Shown here one piece after another: positions 1 through 11,292 of a stretch of 64,000 nt of DNA. The notes beneath the pieces are model-generated. The model worked only from the letters and a program-made list of their open reading frames with translations, had not been told where the DNA came from and did not search any database. The position numbers were made by a program, and so were the translations under genes. The stretch comes from Cheiracanthium punctorium. Its lineage: Eukaryota > Arthropoda > Arachnida > Araneae > Cheiracanthiidae. How positions within the stretch are numbered: the first letter of the stretch is position 1; each line of letters starts with the position of its first letter. The stretch covers positions 620,001-684,000 of the forward strand of contig JAWZYV010012274.1 of NCBI GenBank assembly GCA_038373885.1. The letters run 5' to 3'.

Positions 1-690
1 TGTTGGTATAGAAAGTTCTAGTAGAGAGTCCACTGGTCAGGATAGAACACAAACTTTATTTCTTCTTGAACTTCATAGAACAATCAGCTATACAAAATTC
101 ACAGGCACTAACAACCAGTAACTCGTTTATAACAGTCCACTCAGTATCGAAGCTTTCACAAAAGCTGTAATTTGCAAATAAAACACTTCCACAGGCAAAA
201 TTCAGTAGAAATATGCAAGGGTTATCGTACATAATCCCTTAAGACACAGCAATGAATTTACACAGAGCACTTAAAAATCAGCTTCGAAAAGCAAGCCATA
301 ACACTGCTTCTATAGCATTATCAATTCAGAGCAAAGCAAGCGTACTCACTCAGAACTCGATTCACACAACGGGAGCTCAACTCATACTGAACTGGGGCCT
401 CTGAATGCTTGTATTTATAGACTATGCAGAAGCTACAAAAAGCTTCCAGAAGGGTCTATTTCTGGAAGATTCCACATAAGGCGGGAATTTTGATTACGTT
501 GTAGAAGAGAAATATTGAGCTATTATGCATGGTAATGCAGGAAAAGTATCTTTACAAGTCCCATTGGGAAAATTGCTCGAAATGACCAATATGTTGCCAA
601 GCTTCACGACTTGGTGAAATATCACCAAAAATAAGTCAACAAAAGTGAAGTTACCAAAGGCCTACGACCAATATTTCTTGAGATTTCTAG
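1..690 (-). mobile_element. LTR of a retrotransposon (solo or edge copy), antisense
   Basis: This stretch matches 56517-57130 in reverse orientation and part of 58608-58815. Its first bases, TGTTGG, are the complement of an LTR end CCAACA, so position 1 may be close to the true boundary. Read on the minus strand it carries a TATA-like box (complement of tatttata at 412-419), and the matched copy has AATAAA about 50 bp before its end, as expected for an LTR with promoter and polyadenylation signal. No gag or pol coding sequence lies next to it inside the window. The outer limit near 690 is approximate because similarity to the other copy fades there. Confidence 0.65.
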
Positions 691-1010
691 AACTACCATA
701 GGAAAACAGTAGGGAAACCAAAACCTCCATATCTTCGGTTCTAGTTGACAAATTTTGATGCAACAAAAAGCAAAATTTAACTATTTAAAGCGTAGAATAC
801 GAATTTTGAACTATTTTAAACCCCAGAACAGTGAGTTGCCCCAAAAATTTGTAACAGTGTGAAACACTGAAACATTCTTATAAGAAACTTTAAAAAAGTT
901 AAAGAAATAACTAAATATTGGTTTGCTGTGTATAAACTGAATATATTTTGATTTTGTTTTGTAATGTCTAATTTTTGTTTGTGTGTAATTGTTGCCTGTA
1001 TTCTATGCAG
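691..1010 (+). other. Intron 3' part upstream of the GST exon
   Basis: No coding signal. The segment is T-rich toward its end and finishes with the acceptor ttctatgcag, immediately before the open GST exon at 1011. The preceding exons of the gene are not in the window, so the LTR at 1-690 probably also lies in this intron. Confidence 0.5.
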
Positions 1011-1121
1011 TTGACATATGTGGACTTTTTGGTATATGAAACATTGGATCACCATAAGGAATTGTCTGCAGATTGCCTTAAAGAGTACCAGAATTTGACA
1101 GATTTCATGAAAAGATTTGAG
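1011..1121 (+). CDS. Glutathione S-transferase, mu class: penultimate coding exon
   Basis: GSTs conjugate reduced glutathione to electrophiles in the cytosol as part of detoxification. This 111-bp exon (37 codons, phase 0 at both ends) begins LTYVDFLVYETLDHHKEL and ends TDFMKRFE. It matches the alpha-helical C-terminal domain signature of mu-class GSTs, where LTYVDF(L/V)xYDxLD is followed by a conserved CLxxxPNLxxFxxRFE. It is bracketed by a good acceptor (ttctatgcag) and a donor (GAG|gtattt). It joins in frame to the exon at 7616. Upstream exons encoding the thioredoxin fold and the glutathione site are outside the window. Mu-class membership rests on remembered family sequence, and no search was run. 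Confidence 0.9.
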
Positions 1122-1849
1122 GTATTTTTTTGCTAAACTGGTGTATTGATTATATTCAAAGTATCTTAAGTATGTTTGTATCTCTTTCTAAGCTTTCTTA
1201 ATTTCATAATTTACTTTACTACCTAGAAAGATCTATACCTCCTCTCAGGTATATTTAGTCAAACATCTGTTTGAATCTTAAGTTGAATGAAAAAGTAAAA
1301 CTACTATTGTACTTGTGTTACTGTATGTGTAGACTTAAGTACTGTTTAGAATGCCATTGCCTTCAATATTAATGTTGCTATCTTTACTAGTGTTCCCGCT
1401 ACACCATTCAAGTTTTTTATAAAAGAAATGTGTTCAATAATCGGTATTGCCATGTATTGATCATTGTATGAAACAAAAGTAGTATGTTGAAAATGATGCT
1501 AAACACTTAAAAAATTACTGCTTTTTTACCAAATATACTATTTGCTTATACAGTGGACTTAATTCTGAACCCTCATGGGACCGACCAAAAGTGTTCAATT
1601 ATGTGGGTGCTCATTATAAAGGAGATTGAAAAATGCAAGTACAAAAGGAATTTATAGATTGTGTAGAATACTTAGGCTTGTTAGCCATGCTAGTTACCCA
1701 GATGGAGGTGCTGAATTTAGATTTGGAAGCTCGTGTCTATTAAGTTAAATTAAACTTAGTCCTGGACTTGTACCTACCACCTCTTTTGTTTTATTAATTT
1801 AAGACAAAGCACACTAGGGCTCTCTGCCAAAGTAAAAATGTGTTAGGCA

Positions 1850-1925
1850 AAGGACTTCCTAAGGGGTTCTAATGCATATTCACATTACATCTGGGGGGAA
1901 AAACACCCAAAACTTCAGTTAGGTA
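1850..1925. repeat. SINE tail fragment
   Basis: The core 'aaggggttctaatgcata' followed by a cattacatctgg-like motif recurs at about 26598, 27610 (inverted) and 54398. In the 26.6 and 27.5 kb copies that core is attached to a tRNA-like head, so this is the tail part of a tRNA-derived SINE. Confidence 0.5.
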
Positions 1926-2985
1926 TACACATGTGCAACAGACCAGAACAATGTACTTTCACCCTTCAGCCATCTACATATGTTCAGTGTATTATTCACT
2001 TGGCCATTGGTTAGCTCTTCATTTTAATAAGTTTTTTAAAACAACAGCAAGATTACATAAGTGTATGAAATTCCTTGAAAATTTTAATTTCTTTCCTAAT
2101 TCACAAGTCTTCCATAAGTAACAGGACATCACATGCCCCCCCTCCTCCCCTAAAAAAGTAACAAGAATACAAAGTATGAAAGTGACATCAGTTAATCCAC
2201 CAGCTTACATCCCGTAATTCAGTAGTGCTCCCATAAACAAGTGGGAGGCAGAGCAGGACAAGAAGCAAAGTGAAGCATAATCAGTACATTACATGTATAA
2301 GTGAGTAAATTACATAATTTTGTAAGACATAAGCATAATTGGTACATATGTACTCTAAATATTAATAATGACTTAAGTTACAACTAGATGCATGAGATTT
2401 AATTAATTAATAAAAAAGGGGATTTAAATAATTGATTGCATTTTTTGTTTGCAGTTATTTAGTCGTAGTGTGGATATTTTAAATTTTTTACAATTTAAAA
2501 AGCATTTAACCACTGTGTGTGTATTAAGTATAATGTTTTATTTCAAGTATATTTCACTGATTGAATTATTTTAATTTACGTTGCGACTTTTTAAAATTTA
2601 CATTCAGGTTTTTTATTTTTATTTAATGAGGTTCTTAACATAATTTCATATATTCCAAGATGTTTTTGTTTTTTCTTGACTTCTTGAGGGCATGTATTTT
2701 AATTCTTTATTTTTGAATCATGGATTGTGATTTTATTTAAAGTATTTTAGCTTTAATGGTTTTTTTTTTCATTTATTGCTGAAGGTGTTGGTAAGTACTT
2801 TAAGCCCCATTGTCTGTCTAATTAGTGACACATCTTTTTTTTATAAATTAGATTTCTCCCCTTGTATCGCTTTTTCAGTGTTGATTAGGGATTATTCCTG
2901 ATATTTTTCTAATGTGAATTTGTCCGTATTTCTATAATTTTGGTGTTGATTCTAGTGCATAAATTTTATATATAGATATGGCATA

Positions 2986-3241
2986 CAGTAAAATACCTCT
3001 GAGGTATCAACTCTCTTAACAACCATTATTTTTTATTGAGAAACATTTTCTGCTATAGACCAAGTCAAAAAGAAATTATAATAATTTCTAAATAAAGTCA
3101 TCAAGAGACGAAAACAATTTGGAGAGCTTTTTGTCTAAAACTGCAATTTATAAACTAAATTTAAAACTGTCTACAGCAGAAAAATGCTTTTCAACAAAAA
3201 ATAATGCTCGTTAAGAGAGTTGACATCTCAGAGGCATTTTA

Positions 3242-3244
<3 letters not shown>
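2986..3244. mobile_element. pogo/Tigger-type MITE, TA target duplication
   Basis: 259 bp flanked by TA on both sides (2984-2985 and 3245-3246). Ends are CAGTAAAATACCTCTGAGG and the complement of CAGTAAAATGCCTCTGAGA. The TIRs continue for about 35 bp (tatcaactctcttaac). CAGT starts with a TA duplication are typical of pogo/Tigger elements. It is non-coding. Confidence 0.85.

Positions 3245-3289
<45 letters not shown>
3245..3289. repeat. (TA)n microsatellite
   Basis: About 22 uninterrupted TA units directly abutting the MITE end, probably expanded from the TA target-site duplication. Confidence 0.95.
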
Positions 3290-3291
<2 letters not shown>

Positions 3292-6121
3292 ACATATTCG
3301 CCAAAATTATAGATATACGGACAAATTCACATTAGAAGAATATCAGGAATAATTCTTAATCAACACTGAAAAAGAGATACAAGGAGAGAAATCTAATTTA
3401 TAAAAAAAAAGTTAAAGTTCAGTCAGTAATTAGACAGACAATGAGGCTTAAAGTACTTTGATAGTGTTAACCAACACCTTCAGCAATACATGGGGAAAAA
3501 AAAAAAAGCTAAAATGCTTTTAATAAATCGCAATCCAGATCCAAAATAAAGAATTAAATACATACCTCAAGAATTCAAGAAAAAACATCTTGGAATATAT
3601 GAAATTATGTAAGAACCTCATAAATAAAATGAAAAACAAAAAACCTGAATGTAAATTTTAAAAAGTCGCAACGTAAATTAAAATAATTCAATCAGTGAAA
3701 TATACTTGAAATCCAACATTATACTTAATACACACACAGTGGTTAAATGCTTTTTAAATTGTAAAAAATTTAAAATATCCAAACTAGGACTAAATAACTG
3801 CAAACAAAAAATGCAATGAATTATTTAAATTCCCTTTTTTATTAATTAAATCTCATGCATCTAGTTTTAACTTAAGTCATTTATTAATATTTAGAGTACA
3901 TGCCATTATTCAAGAAATGATATTCATAATTTTTCAAACGAATCATTTCAGTTTATAATAATTTTAATTTAATTAAACTTTATAGACACACATTGAAAAC
4001 AGCCTAGAAATTGTTTTTAATTCTCTAAAAAATAGTCTATGAAAAGTGTACTTAACGTGTCATATAAGTCTACAGATGTCAGCACCAGTGGAAAAGAAAG
4101 GTTTAAAATAGGATTCGTAATGTACTCGTAATTTAAACTGTATATTCTTTTATTGCGTATCATCTAAAACTACTTCAAGCTGCCTATATGTTTATTTCAC
4201 TGGTATTTCATCTCATGATAATTAACCATTTTAATTCATAAGTATTTTGCCGTACAGACTCGCCAATTTTGAAATTCGGTGGGCAGGCATGACGTCAGTG
4301 AGCTAACCAAACAGCGATCTGGATTCCGGGTTGTCTGTTCGGGGCCAGGAATATAAGGATGTAAGGTACCGAATGAATGTAAGGATTGGTAATATGCGTC
4401 CGGGAGGGTATTCAGGGCAAGCACCTGGGCTCCCCCAAATTGTTCTTAAAGTTTAAAAATTTGTAAATTTTGAAAAGTTTTTGAAAGAGGGCCCCACCCT
4501 CCCGAATGAAGTTTTTGCCCAGGCCCCCAACTCTGCAATCTGTCCATTGGTGTTTCAGCTGCACCATTTACTTGTTTTACGGCCTAATTTGTACCATTTC
4601 ACAAAAATTGCTGATAACGTCATATCAGCATCAATTCGCTGGACCGATGAATACATTAGATTTATTTTTCTTTGTTTTGTAGATCGATGAATTGTATTTT
4701 TTTTATTCAACTTTTTTGGCAGGAAAAATTTTGATTGCATTGTGCTGCGTCGCCGTCCTAATTTCAATCTTTTCCCAATTGCCTTGATAATAAATATTTT
4801 TCTTTTAGCATTCCTTTAGTCAAATTTGCAATGCTGTAATAGTAATAATTGATTTCCTATTTCCAATATATTTAATTTTTAGAACTTTTTTTTTTTTCTT
4901 AAGGAAAAAAAAAAACTTCATTGTGTAGGGCAAACTCTAATATGAACAATAATGATTCAAAAGATTGTAAAGTAAAAGCTGAAATCCAGGGACGAGTAAA
5001 GAAATATTTATAAAAGCAAAGAAGTTGTAACTAGATCATATTTTTCTCTTAATTGCTTTTCAATTTATGTATCGCAGTACTCTATTGTCTTGCAAAACTG
5101 CTTTTTACTTCATGCATTTAGAATCCCATAAGCATATAAATGTAAATAATCAAAATTACTATTACAAAATTTCAATTAAGTTGTCTTTTATTACTTTGGA
5201 AACACATATTACTTAACATTTTTAAATGCCGCTCTATGATCCAAAAATTAAAGATTTAATTAATTCATCAAATTACATTATTACAATACATCCATAATGA
5301 CTATAAAACAAAAAAATTGCTGAATAAAAATTCCTTCCCTGATTTCTTTGGATGTTCCATTTTTGGAACATTGGCATGTAGCTATCTTTCTCCTTCTTTA
5401 TTCAGGGTGGCGACAGATCAGGAAAATCATGGAAAAATCAGGGTACTTTATCCATCAGGAAAAATCGTGGAATTTCGTAAAAATATCCAAAAATTGTGGC
5501 TTTCGTTTTTGCCTAGTGAACGAGATCATTTTTAGTTGTGGATCAGCATCTAACTCGCAAGTCAGTGTCGTTCTGGATCATACAATACTCAAGTCATGCA
5601 GACACAATACGGATCCAAGACTCAAGTGATGTAGGCACTATACAAGTCCAAAACTGCAGGTATTCGAACTTGTACTAAAATACAGATCATACAAGAAAAT
5701 TCAGATATAACCTATTTGTAAATGGTATTTCTACAATAGGAAACATTTTGCCACATTAATTTGAAACAATTGAAAAAAAAAAAAAAAAAAGATTTTTAGA
5801 AACTTTTCTGGGCTGAAATTTTCACGTTTGATTTAAAAATTTTTTTTTTATATATGATTTATTTTTCAATTGGACTTTGAGTAATAAGCAGTATTTTTTC
5901 AAACTGATAGATACAACAGGTTGGATAAAAAAATATATATTAAACATGATGTTCCAAAATAGGAACATTGGCATGTAAAAGGTTAAGTGTGCTTAATTTT
6001 TGTTTTTTGTTTCACTAGGTAATTTTTGTTGCTTTTCAAATTTCATATTATTTCCACATTCCTGATATTCACTTATTCTTGGTATTAATATATTCAGATC
6101 TGCACTAGATTGAAATTATTA

Positions 6122-6684
6122 GGTTGTAACGAAAGTTTCCCGCCACCACAAATATTGTCTCCAAACTGTGCACGTTGGTGTATTTGCTCATATTTTGTCA
6201 AACAATTTTTGTCATTTGAAAGAAAGACTTGCTTTAGAACACAATGTTGTTAAAAAATATCGTTATCTTTATGTACAAGGTGTCTGAAATGGAACTATCA
6301 CATTACTGGATTAGAACCATCATTTACTTCCAGTTCTGTTGCAATAAGTCAGCTACAGAAGAATTATGTGTGTAATTTAGATTCTACTGTTATATCATAT
6401 GGCACTGTGAAGGTTTGGTACTGAAAGTTAAAAAAACAGGGTCTTTGACATTAGTAGGCCGGCCAGAGAGCTCTGCTCCTTCAATGTTGAGGAGAGCCAC
6501 TTGCGAGAACTTGTGGAAGAAGATCAGTATTTAACCACTTGAGAGATAGCTAAATAGTTAGACATTAAAGCCATGCTCATTAGTCATGCTATGCATCACA
6601 TAAACTTGATGTACAAGTTCAATTGCTGGATGCCGCCGCATGAGCTGACTCAAGCAGATTTGGCGGAGAACTTTCGTTACAACC
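6122..6684 (+). mobile_element. mariner element, internally deleted and broken
   Basis: TIRs GGTTGTAACGAAAGTTTCC (left) and the complement of ...GGTTGTAACGAAAGTTCTCC (right) bound about 563 bp, against about 1.3 kb for a full mariner. At 6483-6572 the + strand reads VEESHLRELVEEDQYLTT, stop, EIAK, stop, LDIK, the second helix-turn-helix region of mariner transposases. Near 6600-6675 a different frame reads WMPPHELTQADLAENF, related to the W(V/M)PHEL motif. The catalytic core is absent. The left flank is TA while the right flank has decayed to TG. Confidence 0.8.
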
Positions 6685-7344
6685 TGATATTTGCAAATCT
6701 TTTGTGAATATTGATAAGATTTTTCTTCAATAATTTTAAAATTAAGTACTTCTGTAACCAGCAAACGTTGCTTTGGTAATGAAATTGAAACTTGGTAATT
6801 TGAGAGAATATGGCCCTCTATAAAACATGGGTAAAATATGTAGATCAGTACTATTCCTGCTGTAATGAAATTTCATTTTAGCAAAATGATTTTGTTGTTT
6901 CCTTGGACTTGTTAAAACAGAATTTCACTGTACATATATTTATATAGATATACACAGTCCATAAAAAACATATATAAAACATAAAATAAATTATAATTTT
7001 TACTGAGTGATAAGAGATTACTGAGCGAGCTTAACTGAACCACACAGCTAATTTTCTTGACATTCTGAGCCAAAAAGCAATTTTAGCTGAGCCAAAATAG
7101 CATTCCTGCTGCAATAACCCTGCTATCTTAAAAAGTATTTTAGTGTTATCTTTAAAGTTTTTATCCTAAATGCTGTTATTTAAACATAACTGAGCTTTAA
7201 AAATTCATTTTTAGATTCTTATGACATTTAAAGTGTGTTATTTCAAGATGTGGAATATGCCACCTTGGACTAGATGTTATAAATTACAGGAAAAAACAAA
7301 GCAGATTGCAGAAAATATGGGTCATTCAGTATTCTACTCTAGCT

Positions 7345-7359
7345 GGGGGGGGGGGGGGG
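7345..7359. repeat. Poly-G run (15 G)
   Basis: Uninterrupted G tract in the intron about 255 bp before the last GST exon. Its length is prone to sequencing error. Confidence 0.8.
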
Positions 7360-7615
7360 TCATATGGCCCTTGCTCTACTGTATCATGTTCAAATTGTTT
7401 TAATGACTGTAAACTCATTCATTTCTTTAACTATGAATGTCCTGAAAATGAGTCAGGCTTATTTCACTGTGTGAAGTTATATTGAAGTATGACGGCAATT
7501 CAATTATGTATTCAGTTAAAGTATTTAAAATGTATATCTGCATGCATAATAAGCAATCCACTTTTTTACAATAAGAAACGTAACTTTTAATGTTTTTTTT
7601 TTAAATTATTTTTAG

Positions 7616-7717
7616 GAACTTCCAACCATTTCGAAGTATATGAAGTCTTCTGATTTTTTAAGCTATCCTTTAAACGGGGATATGGCTCTCTTTGGTTCAA
7701 GAACCTCAAACAAATAA
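7616..7717 (+). CDS. Glutathione S-transferase, mu class: last coding exon
   Basis: This 34-codon exon follows a T-rich acceptor (attatttttag) and starts ELPTISKYMKSSDFL. It reaches MALFGSRTSNK and a TAA stop at 7715-7717. The pattern L(P/E)xIxxYMKSSxFL, a short linker, then (M)A(L/V)(F/W)G, is the usual mu-class C-terminus. That tail packs over the hydrophobic substrate site and contributes to substrate choice. It continues the exon at 1011-1121 without a frame shift, giving the last 70 residues of the protein. There are no in-frame stops or frameshifts, so the gene looks intact here. It is the only convincing host gene in the window. Confidence 0.9.
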   Translation, partial: ELPTISKYMKSSDFLSYPLNGDMALFGSRTSNK

Positions 7718-8256
7718 CTGGGATCATTGTTTTGTCTTATTTAGATGTAATTCTGTTTTATTTGTTCTTTGTTTTATTAGTGTTCTGTCATGTAGTATTT
7801 TCTGCACTGCTTTCATAAATATATATTTTTTTTCTTTAAATTTTCTAACTGTTTTGAACATTATAATTAATTATAGGTGTTGATAAAGGTGTCAACATTG
7901 TTGTACACACTCTAAAACTTTGTATCTCTGAAAATTGTATTTTCTTTAGACTAGAATTGTTTATATACTCTATTTTATAATTGTGAACTTTGTAGTTATT
8001 TTTGGAAAACTGCTTAAGAGAAATTTTAAATGTTTATTAATGTTTAATATACATTATACACGTTTTTAATAAATATATCTGGATGTGTGTTTGATGTGAA
8101 GTGTGCATTCCTACTAAGAAATTCAGTATCAGAATTTCTTAGACTTATGTGTTGCATTTTTGTAATTCTTCCTTGTTGATTTAAAAAGCTGGGTGCATTA
8201 CGGTTTCTGTTTCTCTTTATGGTGAAATTTTATGTTTTTTGTTAATGGAAATAAAA
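7718..8256 (+). other. GST 3' UTR with candidate polyadenylation signals
   Basis: AT-rich, non-coding sequence following the GST stop codon. AATAAA hexamers occur at 8068-8073 and 8250-8255. Either could define the transcript end, and the sequence alone does not choose between them. Confidence 0.55.
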
Positions 8257-8713
8257 TATTTTTTCCAAGTTATTAGAGTATATTTTATTAATTCTTTAAT
8301 TGGAACAGTTTTCCATGTTTATTTTCTAATGCTTCATGTAGACTGTAGCTACATGCAATTTAGTCATGATGCTTAAGTTACATATTTCTAGACAAAATTC
8401 TACAAACACATACTAAGAAAGATGCTTTCCAGGTAGTCTAAATATCTCAAAAACTAAGTTGTTAATTTCCCAATCTGCAACTTCAGTTGACAAAAATATG
8501 AATAGTTTCAAGCGATTGTTTATATTTTAACAAGGAGGAGGCACGGCTTCAGGGAATCGGATTTGAATGATCTTTGCCACAGTGGTAGTATACCATGTGA
8601 ATATACTACTTGTAAAATACTAGTAGATGCAATACTTGAATACAGTTGAGAAAAATCAATATTTATTTTTGAACTACTTCACTAAAACTAAAGTTACACA
8701 CAAATGTGATTGA

Positions 8714-8781
8714 GCGGCATGGTGAAATGGGTAGGATGGCGGACTTCTACTCTGGCATCAAAGGTTCGAATCTCGTGCTGC
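8714..8781 (+). other. tRNA-like sequence (left arm), probably SINE-like, not a functional tRNA
   Basis: The 5' gcggcat and 3' gtgctgc can pair as a 7-bp acceptor stem with G-T pairs. A box A-like ggtgaaatgggtagg and a box B-like ggttcgaatct are present, and ggacttct resembles the anticodon arm of Arg-TCT tRNAs. The T stem pairs poorly, which argues against a working tRNA. It is repeated inverted at 9810-9880. Confidence 0.55.
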
Positions 8782-9018
8782 ACAAGCATTTTTCCCTGAT
8801 CTCCCTTTATTTAAATACATCAATGCTGTAAACAAATTTATTTTTTCGTCCAGTAAATATTTACTTTTATTTATTTATTTTTACTACTTATTTGTTTTTT
8901 ATTACTTATTTATATATATTTTTTAAACTTTAGTTTTACTATTCTTAGTCTATTTTTACAATTCATTATAGTTATGATTATTTGTATGTACTAACCATAA
9001 TCAGTAATATAGTTATGA

Positions 9019-9270
9019 CTATTTGAAATTCTTTTTTCCATCTGCTACATAGTCATCGGATGAGTTATCTTTAACTGATACGAAATTTTCTTCTATACAT
9101 TCTTGAGCTTGTATCAATTTCTCATCAGTTACAAACTTCTTTTCACTCAACACATCCAATGCATTATTGTACAATTCTGTGCCTATCATGGCTTCTTCAG
9201 ATAGTGTATCAGAAGCTGTCATTGCAATTAAATTTTCTTTGAGAAGTGAACTTTTGTAATACGCTACTCC
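9019..9270 (-). pseudogene. Unrecognised acidic ORF fragment in the foldback spacer
   Basis: The minus strand is open for about 80 codons, containing LKENLIAMTASDTLSEEA, then a helical, charged stretch, and ending SSDDYVADGKKNFK before a stop. Upstream codons are interrupted. The Asp/Ser-rich, Lys-ending tail resembles linker regions of transposon proteins, but I do not recognise the family. It lies between the two inverted arms and may be a remnant of the element's own protein. Confidence 0.3.
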
Positions 9271-9809
9271 ATTTTTTAGTCACTGCTTCAAAGCATCACT
9301 GTATGTAGAACTATCAGTTGTTTTTCATCACAACAATAAGAACATACTTAGCTCGATGGCATATTTTTAACTGTAATATAATTCTTCAAAATAAGTTTCA
9401 CTGCTTAAATAGGTGTTTGAAGTTTTAACATCTGATATTTTAAATTTGACAACCCATCAAGAGATGACAGACGATTAAAAGAAATAATGTTGTTGCTGTG
9501 ACATCACATATGGTTGAAAATTGGAAAAAAAAAAGTATCTTATGATTGTGACCAAAAGAAATGTACCTTAAATGAATATTGAGTTTTGAGAATGGTAAAA
9601 GGGAATTATTTTGAATGCATAAAATTCTGATTCCAAAGTAAAGATGTTACAAGTAGAAATGAAATTTAAATAATAAAAAAATCAATAAGTAGACAGTAAA
9701 AATAAATGAATACAAAAATAAGTAAATTATTTCTAACTTGACTACAAATGAATTAATTATCAGTATTGATGTATTTAAAGAAAAGAAAGAACAGGAGAAA
9801 AAACTGCTT

Positions 9810-9880
9810 GCAGAGCACGAGATTCAAACCTAGGACGCCAGGGTTGAAGTCCACTGTTCTACCCATTTTGCCACGCTGCT
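9810..9880 (-). other. tRNA-like sequence (right arm)
   Basis: The minus strand reads gcagcgtggcaaaatgggta, then gtggacttcaaccc, then box B-like aggtttgaatctc. It is the inverted partner of 8714-8781. The differences between the two (for example in the anticodon-arm region) show that the arms have diverged. Confidence 0.5.
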
Positions 9881-10786
9881 CAATCATGTTAGTGTAACTT
9901 ATATTTAAAGTTTTAGTGAAGTAGTTTGAAAATAAAATATTAATTTTTCTCGACTGTTTTGATTATTGAGTCTTCGTATTTTACAAGTAGTATATTCACA
10001 CGGTATACTACCACTGTGCCGCCTCCTTGTAAGACTGTTTCATATCCAACTAACCTGCTGCGGTGGTTTCTGAAGATATCGAAAACGTTTTAGGAATACT
10101 AGATATATCTTGAAGGGTTAACTGTAAACCTTGATGCTTGTTAAAAGAAATTGCATTCTAAGCCAGACAATTCTATGATTTTTCAAAAATTTAATACTCT
10201 TTATGTAAGGTACATAACTAATCTACAATTTCAAAGGTTATTTAAACTTTCACATAGAGTATATACATATCAGAGTTGGGCAAAATACACCAAAAATTTA
10301 TTTTTAATACAAAATATTGATTCAAGCACTAAAATACTTCTTAAATTAAAAAAAAAATACATAATACATGTATTTTCAAAATGCATACTAAATAAACAAT
10401 GCATGTAAAATTTGTAAAGCATTTGAATTGAGAAAAAGCTAAGTTTTTCACCAAAGATCTGTTTATTTTATTAAAATACATTTGAACAAGAATAACAAAA
10501 GCAATTTTAATAATTGCGTTAAGGAAGAAGTGCTGCTTGTTTTTTTAAAACATTGCCTTTCAAAATTTTACCTTTATAGCAATAAGATCCGAAACACCAT
10601 TTCTGAGAAATTGAATTAATACTCAAAACGCAATGAAAACTATACAATTTCAGAATGTGAACAATAAATAGTTGTTTGTTTCAAAATCGATTATAAAAAC
10701 TTAAATTTCCAAAAGTCTCAGTGCGTAAAATAAACCTCTACATATATTATTGATTTCAGTTGAACATTTGAATATAAATAACTAAA

Positions 10787-10978
10787 TCACAACCTAAAAA
10801 ATTTCAAGTTTTGTCTTTCAGTGAGTTTTCGAATTTCTCGGAAATTTAAATATTTTGCATATCTGTTTTCAGCTTCCATAACTGACATTTGTTCCTTAAT
10901 TTTTTCATTTCCATCTACAGACAATATTTGGAAACATTTTAAATTAAGAATTGCACAAAAGGCTTCAAAATCATCTAG
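10787..10978 (-). pseudogene. Unrecognised ORF remnant inside the outer hAT element
   Basis: The minus strand is open for 64 codons with no ATG at the front. It starts LDDFEAFCAILNLKCFQ, continues with a charged helical stretch (MSVMEAENRYAKYLNFREI) and ends NLKFFRL and a stop. It is more protein-like than neighbouring frames. It could be the end of a transposase or a captured host exon. I do not recognise it. Confidence 0.3.
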
Positions 10979-11292
10979 AATGGAAATTTGACATACCCCA
11001 TCCTATTACGGGAAGCTGTCACTCTAATGGTCTGGAATTTGGGGTGTTTTACTTCATGTGTAACCGAATGCTCCATAAAAACCCTTAAAAAGTCCTCAAC
11101 TTGAGGTATCTTCCCCTAAGGCTGATAGCCTCCGTGTATATATGTCTGTTAATCACAAAAACCAAGAATCCATTATACTACTGCAGAAATACTGGCAGCC
11201 TTACTTTTTTAGAACTTGGCAACACATTTCTAATTCCCTGAAGAATCTAATAAATACTACAGAAAAATGTTTTTACTACTCTTCGTTTCATA

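Larger units (their letters stand above)
2350..3901. repeat. Large inverted repeat (foldback) in the GST intron
   Basis: About 600 bp at 2350-2950 recurs inverted at 3288-3901 with only scattered differences. Matched landmarks are the outer tgtactctaaatatt, the motif gcatgagatttaattaatta and the inner ctataattttgg. The loop holds a 259-bp pogo-like MITE and a TA microsatellite. No ORF is present. The arms would fold into a long hairpin in the GST pre-mRNA. Confidence 0.85.
1122..7615 (+). other. 6.5-kb intron of the GST gene
   Basis: Starts GTATTT and ends TTTTTAG. It contains a SINE fragment (about 1850-1925), a Tigger-like TIR fragment starting near 1553, a large inverted repeat (2350-3901), a mariner remnant (6122-6684) and a G15 run (7345-7359). 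The intervals 3902-6120 and 6690-7340 are AT-rich with poly-A/T tracts. Around 4390-4530 and 5405-5600 there are degenerate DNA-transposon ends (the latter opens CAGGGTGGCGACAGATC). I see no additional exon. Confidence 0.8.
8530..10033. mobile_element. Foldback element with inverted arms carrying tRNA-like units
   Basis: Arms of roughly 300-400 bp, 8530-8900 and 9700-10033, are inverted copies. Shared landmarks are acaaggag at the outside, cacagtggtagtatacc, atatactacttgtaaaatac, ttcactaaaac and the tRNA-like block. The arms are diverged, and the left arm has an extra 35-40 bp near 8540-8575. The spacer holds an acidic ORF fragment (9019-9270). I could not find a clean target-site duplication. 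Confidence 0.75.

Noticed and set aside
8714..9880. Two tRNA genes
   Set aside because: The T-stem pairing is poor, the two copies differ in the anticodon arm, and both sit in the arms of a foldback repeat. tRNA-derived repeat is more likely.
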